64,000 bases of DNA, taken from JAHELQ01 sp964491915 (GTDB lineage Bacteria > Acidobacteriota > Aminicenantia > UBA2199). Location: positions 62,001 through 126,000 of the forward strand of contig CAZBHS010000006.1 in NCBI GenBank assembly GCA_964491915.1. Reading direction: 5' to 3'. This document shows positions 14,929-24,247 of this stretch, one piece after another. The position numbers and the translations under genes are program-made. The notes below the pieces were generated by a model that was not told the origin of the DNA, did no database searches, and saw nothing but the letters and a program-made list of their open reading frames with translations. The stretch's first letter is position 1, and each line of letters opens with the position of its first letter.

Positions 14929-16980
14929 CTATTCAATGATGTGCCGCAATTGTAAGTAATCCAATTCAATCCTGTCTGAATCTACGCGAGAGACATGGAT
15001 GGCGAGAGAGAGTTCTCCATTGAGGCGCACATTGTCGATGGTGAGGATCTCATCCGCTTTTCCGGTGAATTTGATCAAGCCCTCTTTTATTTTCTTGTTC
15101 TCGTGGAAGAAGACAATCTTACCTTTAAAATTTCCCTGGGCCGCGATACTGATTTGGTAGTCGCCTGCGGGGATGGTTATATCAGTGCGTTCGAGGCGGA
15201 GCGGTTTGGCCAAATCTTTTTTTGCAACCGACAAAACCATTTGTTGGGACGCTTCCGGATTGAAGGACACGCGCCCGGCGTTGCGGCGCAGGGTCTCCCC
15301 TTCGATTCTCTGAGGATCGGATTCCACCGGGTAGAGGTCGAACAGCGAAACATCCGTATTGTAAATTCGAAACAGAGCCATTAGATTGGCGGCTGCCATT
15401 TCGGACCTAAAGAAACGGCGGTATTCCCGCAATTCATTGCCGAAGTTCCCTTTGGTGACTAAGGCGTAACGGATCTTTCGCTCTTTTAAAAAGTCACGGC
15501 GCCAATTGACTCCCATTTCGCCGGACAACAGATGGGTGCGATGAGGGGTTCCGGTTGACAATAATGACGCCCAATTGCCCGCCACCTCGGAAGGAGGGAT
15601 CGCTTTGGCGAACACATCGATGGTGTTGGCGACGTTGTATTCACGATTGGCGGCCCAGCGGTAGAAGAAGCTGCTATTCAGCCATAGGGGGATGAGGATG
15701 AGAGCGATAGACGTCCCAATGGCCACCGGCCGTTTCTTGACGATGAGTAAGAGAGCCAATGATAGAAGAAATACCAAAGCGCCGGCGGCCCACCAACCAT
15801 TACTAGTGATTCGAGGCCACACTCCTTGCGAATATTTGAGAAAGCCAAAAAAGAATAGGCTTACAGGAAGTGTTAGAAAAGCGATCACCCCCGCGGCATT
15901 CCAGCGAAACTCGTGTGAGCGCTTGATGAATCCGTCGAGAACCCATCCAGCCAGGATCGCCGCCGGAAATACCAGTATTAGATAAAACCTGGTGGGGCGG
16001 TATCCAAACAATGAATGAGCCACCGCGCCGGCCAACAGCCACAAAACCGCGGTTTCAACCAGAATGGGGGTCTCTTTCTTTTTTGTAAACCAGAGATAAG
16101 CCCAAAACATAATAGCAAAGGCCGCCAATATCCAGACCGCAGGATCGCTGCGCATCTGGGTCATCATGGGATTCTCCAGAAGGTTTCGCGCCAATACCTG
16201 CAACGAACCGACTTTGCGCACCAATTTATTGTGACCCACGAAAAAGTCGAAAAAATGTCGATTGGGCAAGTACAACAGAAAATACCATGAGCTGATAAAC
16301 GCGATCATACTGCCCCAGTAGATAGCGAAATCCCGGAAGCGGAGCCTCCGCAGAATCAACCACAGCACACTGATTACCATGAACAACGGCAGCAAGTAGA
16401 GGATGTGGTTCTGCGAAAGGTAAGCCACCATAAAGGTCGCGGCGCTGAGAAAAAAACATCGGCTCTTTTGTTTCTCGACACCTCGCAAAAAGAAATACAA
16501 AGCTACCAGGAAGAAAAAAATCATAGGAAAATAACGGCTGGCGGCTTTGGAATAGATGAGCAACGGATAATTGAAGGCTACGAACGCAGTTGCCAGTAAA
16601 CATGCCCAACGCCCCATAAAATGATAAACCATAAACGCCAGAAACAATAACGCCAACGAACTGAACACCACAGGAATGAGACGGTGGGATGCCAGGTTGA
16701 TTCCAAATATTTTGTACACCGGATAATTGACCGCTATATTGATCACCGGCGCCGCCACATGGGGCGTCCAATCATCGAAGCTCCAGCGGTCGAAGAGAAT
16801 TTTATTGCGGGCGCCGTATGAATGTTGCCCGGCGTCGCCCACGATACCGCCGCTGATGGTGATATCGGCCGGCGGATCCGCGGTCAAAAACAAAGCCCTG
16901 AGCGTCACGCCGGCGATCAGGACCAACACAATCAATAGAATAAATAGAGTATCATTGTTTCCGGTTTTTAATCGTTTCAT
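14929..16980 (-). CDS. GT-C glycosyltransferase (family 39-like)
   Basis: 683-residue inner-membrane protein. Helix 1 is near residues 12-30, followed by a periplasmic loop with GDAGQHSYGARN containing the acidic residue expected in PMT/ArnT-type enzymes. About 11-12 helices run to residue 450 or so. A roughly 230-residue periplasmic domain follows and ends in a beta-rich segment. Family members use polyprenyl-phosphate sugars to glycosylate lipids or proteins. Single gene with its own promoter (TTGCAA-N17-TATAAT on the minus strand) and a GAGG site. The acceptor is unknown. Confidence 0.75.
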   Translation of the reverse strand: MKRLKTGNNDTLFILLIVLVLIAGVTLRALFLTADPPADITISGGIVGDAGQHSYGARNKILFDRWSFDDWTPHVAAPVINIAVNYPVYKIFGINLASHRLIPVVFSSLALLFLAFMVYHFMGRWACLLATAFVAFNYPLLIYSKAASRYFPMIFFFLVALYFFLRGVEKQKSRCFFLSAATFMVAYLSQNHILYLLPLFMVISVLWLILRRLRFRDFAIYWGSMIAFISSWYFLLYLPNRHFFDFFVGHNKLVRKVGSLQVLARNLLENPMMTQMRSDPAVWILAAFAIMFWAYLWFTKKKETPILVETAVLWLLAGAVAHSLFGYRPTRFYLILVFPAAILAGWVLDGFIKRSHEFRWNAAGVIAFLTLPVSLFFFGFLKYSQGVWPRITSNGWWAAGALVFLLSLALLLIVKKRPVAIGTSIALILIPLWLNSSFFYRWAANREYNVANTIDVFAKAIPPSEVAGNWASLLSTGTPHRTHLLSGEMGVNWRRDFLKERKIRYALVTKGNFGNELREYRRFFRSEMAAANLMALFRIYNTDVSLFDLYPVESDPQRIEGETLRRNAGRVSFNPEASQQMVLSVAKKDLAKPLRLERTDITIPAGDYQISIAAQGNFKGKIVFFHENKKIKEGLIKFTGKADEILTIDNVRLNGELSLAIHVSRVDSDRIELDYLQLRHIIE

Positions 16981-17018
16981 GTTTAAACGGCCTCATTCTG
17001 TTATACGAACCAGGAGAT

Positions 17019-17047
17019 ATTATATAACTGTTCCCCTGGATTTGCAA
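17019..17047 (-). promoter_or_regulatory. Promoter of GT-C gene
   Basis: Minus strand TTGCAA (17047-17042), 17-bp spacer, TATAAT (17024-17019). The -35 is within 6 bp of the divergent promoter that serves the operon at 17088. Confidence 0.6.
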
Positions 17048-17052
17048 TTCCC

Positions 17053-17081
17053 TTGATATTGGGGGGATTCTGTACTAAAAT
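17053..17081 (+). promoter_or_regulatory. Promoter of glycan operon, leaderless type
   Basis: TTGATA (17053-17058), 17-bp spacer, TAAAAT (17076-17081). Only 6 nt separate the -10 from the ATG at 17088, and no ribosome site is present, so the mRNA probably starts at the start codon. Confidence 0.6.
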
Positions 17082-17087
17082 GATGCA

Positions 17088-17834
17088 ATGAAAGCGGAAA
17101 AAGTTGATATTGTCGGCGAGCAGAAAAACCTGCTGAATCCGAAAAAAGGAATTATTCAAAAATACAAAGACCTGTTCGTAGGAGATGTGTCGTTTTTTTA
17201 TTTTTTGAAATACGAATTGATCATCACCCTATTCACCGGCGTGCCCGGCGCCCTTGGTCACGCCCTCAGAAAAATCTTCTTCAAACGGTTGTTCAAGAAA
17301 ATCGGCCGCGGCGTGATATTCGGCAGAAACATGACCATCCGCCACCCCCGCAAGATTGAAATCGGCGACAATGTGGTTTTCGACGACAATAGCGTCATCG
17401 ACGCCAAAGGGGACACCAACACCGGAATCAAGATCGGCAGCAATGTCATCATCGGCCGCAACACCATCCTCAGTTGCAAAGGCGGCGACATTGAATTGGG
17501 GGATTTCGCCAATATCGGCGCCAACAACTATCTCATTTCCGAGAGCATCCTCTCCATCGGGCAGTATGTCTTCACCGCCGGACAAACCTACATCGTGGCC
17601 GGCGGAACCCACAGCTTCGAACGCAAAGATATCCCCATCTGGCACCAGCCGTCGATTTCGAAGGGCGGAATCATCATCGAGGAGGATGTCTGGATCGGAG
17701 CCTCCTGTACAGTGTTGGATGGAGTCAAGATCAGAAAAGGCTGCGTGATCGGCGCCGGATCCGTTGTCCACAAAAAACTACCCGCTTACTCGGTAGCCCT
17801 CGGCAATCCGGTGCAGGTAATCAAAAAAAGATAA
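17088..17834 (+). CDS. Left-handed beta-helix (hexapeptide) acyltransferase
   Basis: 248 residues. An amphipathic N-terminal segment is followed by many hexapeptide repeats of the type IGDNVV, IGSNVI, IGRNTI and LGDFANIGANN. The C-terminus has the acetyltransferase ending of the type IIIEEDVWIGASCTVLDGV, then VIGAGSVVHK and ALGNPVQVIKK. Such enzymes O- or N-acetylate sugars in surface polysaccharides. First gene of a five-gene operon. Its stop overlaps the MFS start (TAATG). Confidence 0.85.
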   Translation: MKAEKVDIVGEQKNLLNPKKGIIQKYKDLFVGDVSFFYFLKYELIITLFTGVPGALGHALRKIFFKRLFKKIGRGVIFGRNMTIRHPRKIEIGDNVVFDDNSVIDAKGDTNTGIKIGSNVIIGRNTILSCKGGDIELGDFANIGANNYLISESILSIGQYVFTAGQTYIVAGGTHSFERKDIPIWHQPSISKGGIIIEEDVWIGASCTVLDGVKIRKGCVIGAGSVVHKKLPAYSVALGNPVQVIKKR

Positions 17835-19003
17835 TGGTCAAAAACGCTATCAAGCGGTCGCCCATGTACCGCTTCCTCCTGCTATTGACCATCGCCTCGG
17901 CGGTCGGCCTTCAAGGGTGGCGCACCCTATTCAATAACTTTGCCGTGGAACAGGCGGGAGTGGACGGTTTCTGGATCGGGCTGATCCAATCGGTGCGCGA
18001 AGCTCCGGGATTCCTGGCGCTAGTGGTGATCTACCTTTTGTGGATTATCGAAGAGCACCGTTTATCGTCATTGTCCGTCATTGTGCTGGGCTTCGGCATC
18101 ACCCTCACCGGATTGTTTCCTTCGCCAATCGGACTATTGGTCACCACTCTTCTCATGTCCACGGGGTTTCATTATTTCGAGACCACCAACCAATCCCTCA
18201 CTCTGCAATATTTTTCGTTGCAAGATTCTCCGGGGGTTCTGGCGCGCTTCCGGAGCCTGAGCGCATTCACCAACATTGCCATTGGTGTGATAATCTGGGT
18301 GACAGTCGGCTTTTTGCCCATGAAAATCTTGTTCATCCTGATCGGAAGCGCCGTTGCCGTCGCCGGCCTCTATTCGTTGAAAAGCGACCCGACAGACAAG
18401 CAGCATCCGCCCCAAGAGAAGCGGTTGATATTGAAACGAAAGTACTGGCTATTCTATGTGTTGAATTTTCTCGCCGGCGCCCGCCGCCAAATTTTTATGG
18501 TATTCGCTGTGTTTTTATTGGTGGAACATTTCAAATTCTCGATTCAAACCATCACCATCCTGTTTGTGGTAAACAATGTGATCAACTACTTTTTCACTCC
18601 GGTAATCGCCGTCATCATCAACCGCTTCGGAGAACGGGCTGTCTTATCCATTGAGTATGGGACGTTGATTGGAGTGTTTCTGGCCTACGCCTTCATCGAC
18701 AACGCCTGGGTGTGCGGGGGCCTTTATGTGTTGGATCACCTGCTGTTCAACTTTTCCATCGCCATCAAGACCTACTTCCAGAAGAACGCCGACAAAAAAG
18801 ATATCGCCCCCTCCATGGCGGTGAGCTTCACCATCAACCACATCGCCGCGGTGGTGTTGCCGGTGATTGGAGGCATTTTCTGGGTAATCGACCGGAGGCT
18901 CCCATTTATCGCCGGCGCGGTATTGAGTCTGGTTTCGCTCTTGTTCGCACAAAAAATCACAATACCGGAACCGGTTGCGACACAGCCGAACTCCGCATCT
19001 TGA
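17834..19003 (+). CDS. MFS transporter
   Basis: 389-residue membrane protein with about 11-12 helices in two halves, separated by a charged loop near residues 185-200 (SDPTDKQHPPQEKRLILKRK). The general fold is major facilitator. The substrate is not evident; its position between an acyltransferase and a methyltransferase suggests a lipid or sugar intermediate. It starts within the stop codon of the previous gene. Confidence 0.75.
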   Translation: MVKNAIKRSPMYRFLLLLTIASAVGLQGWRTLFNNFAVEQAGVDGFWIGLIQSVREAPGFLALVVIYLLWIIEEHRLSSLSVIVLGFGITLTGLFPSPIGLLVTTLLMSTGFHYFETTNQSLTLQYFSLQDSPGVLARFRSLSAFTNIAIGVIIWVTVGFLPMKILFILIGSAVAVAGLYSLKSDPTDKQHPPQEKRLILKRKYWLFYVLNFLAGARRQIFMVFAVFLLVEHFKFSIQTITILFVVNNVINYFFTPVIAVIINRFGERAVLSIEYGTLIGVFLAYAFIDNAWVCGGLYVLDHLLFNFSIAIKTYFQKNADKKDIAPSMAVSFTINHIAAVVLPVIGGIFWVIDRRLPFIAGAVLSLVSLLFAQKITIPEPVATQPNSAS

Positions 19004-19034
19004 CAAAACCGCCACTATCAAGTATTGTTGGGGC

Positions 19035-19829
19035 ATGAAGCCATGGCAAATTAAATTATTCGAAAAGAGTCTCATGAAGAAAGAGAAGGTGGGATTGGTG
19101 TCCCGCTTGACGGATTTTAGCGGAAAAAAAATATTCGATCTGGGCTGCTCAAACGGAACCGTCTCCTATTTCTTGAAAAAAAACGGCGGCCACTGGACCC
19201 ATGCGGACCTGGATCTGGAAAACATCGCCACAGCCAAGACATTACTCGAGGGCAACCTGCTGCAATTTTCCGAAGGCAACGTGCCGGTTGGGGACAGGCA
19301 ATTCGATCTGGTCGTCGCGCTGGATGTATTGGAACACCTGGATGACGATGTGGCGATGGTGAAGGAGATCCGGCGGATCTTGAAACCCAGCGGTTCGGTC
19401 ATCGTGTCCACCCCCATCAGCGGCGGTTTCTTCATCCTCAATTGGTTCAAGGAAAAAATGGGCCTGACCCCGGAAATTTACGGCCATAAACGCGAAGGCT
19501 ACTCGCTCGCTCAATTGGCCGAGCTCCTCGAGGACAACGGCTTCAACGTCACCCACGCCTCCACCTATTCTAAATTTTTTGTGGAATTTTTTGAAGTGAT
19601 GTTGAACATCGGCTATACAAAAATCAACCGTGTCAAGACCAGTCAATTGCGAAGCGGCGCTATCTCGCCCTCTTCGGAAGACGACTTGCACAAATTCAAT
19701 TTTCTATTTTTTATATACTCAAAGCTCATCTACCCCATCATCTACACCATCACCCGCCTGGACAAGCTATTGTGGTTCAAGACCGGCTACGCCACTATGG
19801 TAAAGGCTGAACGGATGGAGTTACAGTGA
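19035..19829 (+). CDS. Class I SAM-dependent methyltransferase
   Basis: 264 residues from the ATG at 19035 (MKPWQIKLFEKS). An earlier in-frame ATG at 18975 lies within the MFS gene and is less likely. SAM motif I is IFDLGCSNGTVSYFL, the acidic loop is ADLDLENI, and LVVALDVLEHLDDD marks motif II. The C-terminal third has a hydrophobic stretch near FNFLFFIYSKLIYPIIYTI, suggesting membrane association. It ends in a GTGA overlap with the next gene. Ubiquinone/menaquinone-type methyltransferase fold; target unknown, probably a glycan or lipid. Confidence 0.8.
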   Translation: MKPWQIKLFEKSLMKKEKVGLVSRLTDFSGKKIFDLGCSNGTVSYFLKKNGGHWTHADLDLENIATAKTLLEGNLLQFSEGNVPVGDRQFDLVVALDVLEHLDDDVAMVKEIRRILKPSGSVIVSTPISGGFFILNWFKEKMGLTPEIYGHKREGYSLAQLAELLEDNGFNVTHASTYSKFFVEFFEVMLNIGYTKINRVKTSQLRSGAISPSSEDDLHKFNFLFFIYSKLIYPIIYTITRLDKLLWFKTGYATMVKAERMELQ

Positions 19830-21361
19830 CCGGGAAGAAGATTCTCCTCTTCACACTTTTCACTGGCTTCCTCTCTATCGCGATTGCCGGCGGTTATTAT
19901 CTATGCGGGCCGAATTCACACGCTCCGCAGCCCTATTCGATCCTGTGCATCGGCGACAGCCTGACAGAGAGTAAATACGGCACATACATCCATTCACTGG
20001 AAGCGCAATTTCTAAACGCCGGCATCGAGGCGACGGTTCATTCGGCCGCCCGCCCCGGCAACTCATCAAGCGAATACCGCAGATATTTCAAATCAGCCAC
20101 TATTCTAGAAGAGACCAATCCGGCACTCGTGGTCATCATGCTGGGCACCAACGACGTGCGCACCGACGGCGACCGCACCCCCATATCGCAATTTGTCCAG
20201 AACATGAGAATCATCATCCGCACAGTAAAAAATCACCATAACCCGGACGGTTCGACGCCGCACATACTCATCGCCACCATCCCGCCGATTTTCTCCATTG
20301 ATATCGATCTCTTCAACGAACAATCAAAAACACGGATCGCCGGAGAAATTGTCCCGGCCATTCGCCATCTGGCGCGGCAGGAGCGAATCAATCTGGTGGA
20401 TGTGTACGAATATTTTCTCGACAAAAAAACGGCTCTCCCCGGCATTCACTTCAATCATCGGGGCTACGATTTGTTGGGCAAATGGATCTACAAACATATC
20501 CAGCCCATCATCAAAGGCTTCCAACCGGAAGGCGAGGAAAAGCTCCCCAATGGATTCACCGGCAAGATCGCGTTCCAATCCGACCGCGCCGGCAATGACG
20601 ACATTTATGTCATGAACCGAGGCGGCATCCGGCAGATTACGAGCTCGCCTGCCTTCGACGGTTATCCGGCCCTCTCGCCGGACGGCAAGCAGGTGGCGTT
20701 CGAAAGCGACCGCTCCGGCCGCTTTGAAATATATCTTTCCGATATGAGCGGCAATGCCCGTCGCCTGATCTCCTCCGCCGGGGATAATAAAGCGCCCTTT
20801 TGGGACCACAACGGCGACTTCATCTATTTTGCCCGCCGCGACGGCAGAAACCAGAATATTTTTAGATATAACGTTAAAACCCAAACAACCGAGCAAGTGA
20901 CCCGCTTCTCCGGAACCAACGGGTTACCGACTGTTTCTGCAAACGGCAACTATTTGATGACCACCGGGAAGAATATGTTAGGGTGGAATCTTTATCTCAT
21001 CGATCTAACAAGCATGGAGAAAAAAATCTACGCCGACGGTTACAAAGGTTGCCGGGCAAAGTTCGCCCACAGCGGCGATCGCGTCGTATTTGTCTCCCAT
21101 AAATTCGACGGCAAAGGCGATATCTTTCTCGCCGATAGCAAAGACGAATCATCCATGCCTCAGCGATTGACCCTCGACGCCCAACACCATGACTATTATC
21201 CGGCCTTTTCCCCCGACGACCGCTTCATTGTCTTCGCGTCGGGGCCGCAACTGAAATCGGGAAACTGGGACATCAAAATTTTGGAACTCTCTACACGCAA
21301 GACATGGACCATTACCTCCTCGCCGGCGGCGGACCGTTTCCCTTGCTGGGCAAAGGACTAA
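19826..21361 (+). CDS. SGNH/GDSL hydrolase fused to TolB-like (PD40) propeller
   Basis: 511 residues, GTG start overlapping the upstream stop. A signal or membrane anchor covers residues 5-25. The SGNH domain spans about 38-230, with block I ILCIGDSLTES, block III MLGTNDVRTDGD and block V GIHFNHRGYD (catalytic Asp/His region). From about 245 to the end are five or more PD40 repeats, for example KIAFQSDRAGNDDIYVMN and QVAFESDRSGRFEIYLSD. Likely an exported esterase or deacetylase acting on the surface polymer built by this operon, with the propeller as a binding platform. The fusion is uncommon. Confidence 0.8.
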   Translation: MTGKKILLFTLFTGFLSIAIAGGYYLCGPNSHAPQPYSILCIGDSLTESKYGTYIHSLEAQFLNAGIEATVHSAARPGNSSSEYRRYFKSATILEETNPALVVIMLGTNDVRTDGDRTPISQFVQNMRIIIRTVKNHHNPDGSTPHILIATIPPIFSIDIDLFNEQSKTRIAGEIVPAIRHLARQERINLVDVYEYFLDKKTALPGIHFNHRGYDLLGKWIYKHIQPIIKGFQPEGEEKLPNGFTGKIAFQSDRAGNDDIYVMNRGGIRQITSSPAFDGYPALSPDGKQVAFESDRSGRFEIYLSDMSGNARRLISSAGDNKAPFWDHNGDFIYFARRDGRNQNIFRYNVKTQTTEQVTRFSGTNGLPTVSANGNYLMTTGKNMLGWNLYLIDLTSMEKKIYADGYKGCRAKFAHSGDRVVFVSHKFDGKGDIFLADSKDESSMPQRLTLDAQHHDYYPAFSPDDRFIVFASGPQLKSGNWDIKILELSTRKTWTITSSPAADRFPCWAKD

Positions 21362-21364
21362 AAT

Positions 21365-22333
21365 TTGAAACCAAAAAAAATCTTCATCAATATAATTTTA
21401 CCCCTATCCATCACTCTGGCGATCCTCTATTTTTTCTTTAGAGACATTTCTCCGGCGGACATCGAGCGAGCGATCATCGATATCCCGCTAACATTCTTGT
21501 CGGCCTATTTGCTGATGAGTATCTGCGGCACTCTATTGCGGACCGTCAAGTATCGAATCCTGGTGGCCGGCAAGATCTCGTTTACCAACATGTTTCTCAT
21601 CACATTGGTGCGGAACTTCGCTGTTGACCTCCTGCCCGCCCGCACAGCCTCACTGGTCTTTTATTCCTACCTGGCCAAAAAAGAGGGGATCTCTGTGGAA
21701 GAGGGGGCTTCGAGCTTTGTTATCTCGATGTTCTACGATAGCCTGGCCCTCTCGGTGATGCTGGGATCGATGGTTTTTTTTCTGGCGGATGGGATCGAGC
21801 GTTCATTCATCTATATGGGGATGGGGATTATTTTCGCACTGTCTATCATCGTAATTTTTCTGGCGGATTACATCCTGGGCTTCATTCTGAAGATCCCCCT
21901 ACTGTCAAAATTCCCCCGCGTCACCGCCTTCTTCGGCAATATTCTCGCCTATTTGTTGGATCATAAGAACAAACGAGAACGGGCCGTCGTATTTCTACTG
22001 AGCCTGGTGATCCGGCTCATCAAATATATCTCGGTCTTCATTCTATTCGCCGGCATTATTAATATTCCTTTTACATTGAAGTATTTCGCCATGTTTTGCT
22101 TCGGACTGGCTGGAACCGAGTTGTCGTCGCTATTGCCCCTTCAAGGAGCAGGGGGGTTCGGCACCTGGGAGTTGGCGTTCGCCCTGGTGTTCAAAGGCTT
22201 GCAATTCCCTGTGGAAAATGTGAAATTGACCGGACTGGTGATTCACATCATCACTCAAGCCTGGGAATATCTCACCGGCTTGACGGCGTTTTTGTACATG
22301 ATGCTCCGTAACCGTAAAAATCAGAAGGGATAA
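21365..22333 (+). CDS. LPG-synthase TM / UPF0104-like flippase
   Basis: 322 residues, mostly membrane (about 8 helices), matching the lysylphosphatidylglycerol synthetase transmembrane region (AglD/UPF0104). Typical signatures are RNFAVDLLPARTASLVFYSYLA near residue 80-100 and LLPLQGAGGFGTWELAFAL near 258-275. It has no C-terminal aminoacyl-transfer domain, so it is probably a flippase-type protein. TTG start 3 nt after the previous stop. Last gene of the operon. Confidence 0.75.
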   Translation: MKPKKIFINIILPLSITLAILYFFFRDISPADIERAIIDIPLTFLSAYLLMSICGTLLRTVKYRILVAGKISFTNMFLITLVRNFAVDLLPARTASLVFYSYLAKKEGISVEEGASSFVISMFYDSLALSVMLGSMVFFLADGIERSFIYMGMGIIFALSIIVIFLADYILGFILKIPLLSKFPRVTAFFGNILAYLLDHKNKRERAVVFLLSLVIRLIKYISVFILFAGIINIPFTLKYFAMFCFGLAGTELSSLLPLQGAGGFGTWELAFALVFKGLQFPVENVKLTGLVIHIITQAWEYLTGLTAFLYMMLRNRKNQKG

Positions 22334-22349
22334 ATCTTTCAGAAAGGGT

Positions 22350-22382
22350 AAAAAAAAAGGGCGGCCAAAAAATGACCGCCCT
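22350..22382 (-). terminator. Rho-independent terminator
   Basis: Read on the minus strand, AGGGCGG (22382-22376) and CCGCCCT (22364-22358) form a stem across an 11-nt loop, followed by eight Ts. It terminates the 24216-to-22414 gene. On the plus strand the stem is followed by ATTTATTT and may also serve the operon ending at 22333. Confidence 0.85.
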
Positions 22383-22413
22383 ATTTATTTGACTATATCA
22401 GGTCAATCCAATC

Positions 22414-24216
22414 TTAAAACTGGGTCTTGCGGCTTTCTTTATCAAAACCACCGACACTGGCTACCATAGCCACAGCGTATTCGAGAGACTGTGCATCGTC
22501 TTTCTTGACAAAAGCCTGAGGATCGACATATTCGTAAGTTCCCTGGCCATTGTAAGCGATGGTGGTTACCGGAGTACCCCAATCGGTCTCGCCTGCGTTA
22601 CGGCGATAGATGTTGAAATGGGTCAAGTTGTCGAATTTCTCATCGTTCCGTGTATCGTTCTTGAAGGTCATTTTGTTTACCCAGGCTCTAAAAAGATAAC
22701 CGCGGGTAATTTCAGTAGACGCGACAGTTTCAACCGGCTGGAACGGAGCATCCAGGACTTCGACGGTCACGGAGTCGTGGCCCATCAAATTCTGGGTGTC
22801 GGACACGTAGTAGTGGATGGTGTAGAAACCCGGAGTGGTGAAGCGCATGGTGTAATTCGGACCATCGCCGCCCCAGACCTTGGTTTTTTTCTCATAGAAA
22901 CGGTGGTTGACAACCGGATTGGCGGAAGAAACCACTTCGCCGCTGACTTCGACATCTTCATCGGTCAGCACCACATCGGGTACATTGAGCTTGACCACCG
23001 GGCCGCCGATCTGCTCGACTGTCTCATAATGGATATCCATGTGAGAAGGATCGGATCCCATGCCGGGACCAGCCCAGACACAATGAGCCGTTCCTTTGTC
23101 ATCCACTTCGATTTCCAACACTTTCTGATAACGGCCGGAATCTCTAATCAAGACCGGTTTCTGAATGTTGGTGTTGGTGAGACGGACGAATACCGGGCGA
23201 TAGGTTGAACCGGACTGGTTTTCATCGTTGTAACCCTGGTTGTGGATCGCATAGGCCACATCGTTCTTGGCCATGTGTAAGCCCACCATGGTGATGGTAC
23301 TGCCGCCGATGATGGGGCCCAGATCCTGCCAGGGCTGGCCAAGCGGTTTGTACGCCACTTTGGTTTCAGTGGTACGGCGGGAATACAGAACATAGAGGTT
23401 GCCTTTGGAATCGACTTCCAGTTCCGGCCAATAAGACGGCGGAATTCCACCGGGGACCTCTACCACTGTGTTGGCTGCGCCCTCTTTGAAATCGGGAGTG
23501 CCTTCGAGATAGTTGTACTTCAACGTCCACGCTGTTTCGTGGCCCTCTTCGTACACACAATGCAATTTGTCCCCATAAAATGCGGTGGCCTGGTGGATCG
23601 AAACCTTTTCGATATCGCGGGATATCTTTACATCTTCAGACCAATCGCTGTATTCGCCGGTGACCGGATCCTTCGTCTTTTTGACACAAACGATATTACT
23701 CTTCCAGTTTTCATTACCGGAATATTCATACGCGTGCTGCCAGGTGACATACAGATCTTCACGAATAGGATCGATCGAAATCCTCTGCCATGCCGACTGT
23801 TCAGGGGTACGGACGATCATCCGCGGAGTACGCCATTGTTCGCCTTCCGGTTTGCGGTAGTCGAAGTTGGTGTACCAGATGTCGCGGTTGGCTCTGGCGT
23901 TACCGTCCATGTAAGCCATGTGAATGACACCGTCGCTATCTTCCACTATGTGAGGGAAGAGGGCGGCGAACACATGATAAACCGCGGCCTTTTTGGGTCC
24001 CCAAACACCGGTCTCGGTGTCGAGGATACGATAGGCCACATCAGCGGTCCTTTCCAGCGGGCCTTCGCCCCACAGACAGATGATATTACCATTGTCTAAA
24101 ATCTTGAGAACCGGGTGTTTAGCCCAGTTCGTACTCCGGGACAAATTTTCGTACCCGGGCAGTATCATTGAAAATATAAATACCGCTATTAGAAACAAAA
24201 AATATTTTTTCCTCAT
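22414..24216 (-). CDS. Secreted beta-propeller / Ig-like / FN3 protein
   Basis: 600 residues from the ATG at 24216; a GGAGG site 8 nt upstream decides this start over an ATG 15 nt earlier. The signal peptide is MRKKYFLFLIAVFIFSMILPG. Residues of about 30-390 form a propeller with repeated V.DS.G.IH..YMDG and DSKGNLYVLYSRR units (exo-sialidase/BNR-like shape). Then comes an Ig/PKD-like domain (FTTPGFYTIHYYVSD) and a C-terminal FN3-like domain (THFNIYRRNAGETDW). It is clearly related to the protein at 28119. Same operon as the adaptor-barrel gene 31 bp upstream. Ligand unknown; a cell-surface binding protein is likely. Confidence 0.7.
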   Translation of the reverse strand: MRKKYFLFLIAVFIFSMILPGYENLSRSTNWAKHPVLKILDNGNIICLWGEGPLERTADVAYRILDTETGVWGPKKAAVYHVFAALFPHIVEDSDGVIHMAYMDGNARANRDIWYTNFDYRKPEGEQWRTPRMIVRTPEQSAWQRISIDPIREDLYVTWQHAYEYSGNENWKSNIVCVKKTKDPVTGEYSDWSEDVKISRDIEKVSIHQATAFYGDKLHCVYEEGHETAWTLKYNYLEGTPDFKEGAANTVVEVPGGIPPSYWPELEVDSKGNLYVLYSRRTTETKVAYKPLGQPWQDLGPIIGGSTITMVGLHMAKNDVAYAIHNQGYNDENQSGSTYRPVFVRLTNTNIQKPVLIRDSGRYQKVLEIEVDDKGTAHCVWAGPGMGSDPSHMDIHYETVEQIGGPVVKLNVPDVVLTDEDVEVSGEVVSSANPVVNHRFYEKKTKVWGGDGPNYTMRFTTPGFYTIHYYVSDTQNLMGHDSVTVEVLDAPFQPVETVASTEITRGYLFRAWVNKMTFKNDTRNDEKFDNLTHFNIYRRNAGETDWGTPVTTIAYNGQGTYEYVDPQAFVKKDDAQSLEYAVAMVASVGGFDKESRKTQF

Positions 24217-24247
24217 TAATTTAACCTCCATTTAAGAGTTAAGTGCA

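Noticed and set aside
23539..24099. 186-codon plus-strand frame
   Set aside because: Antisense to the propeller gene, with no signals of its own.
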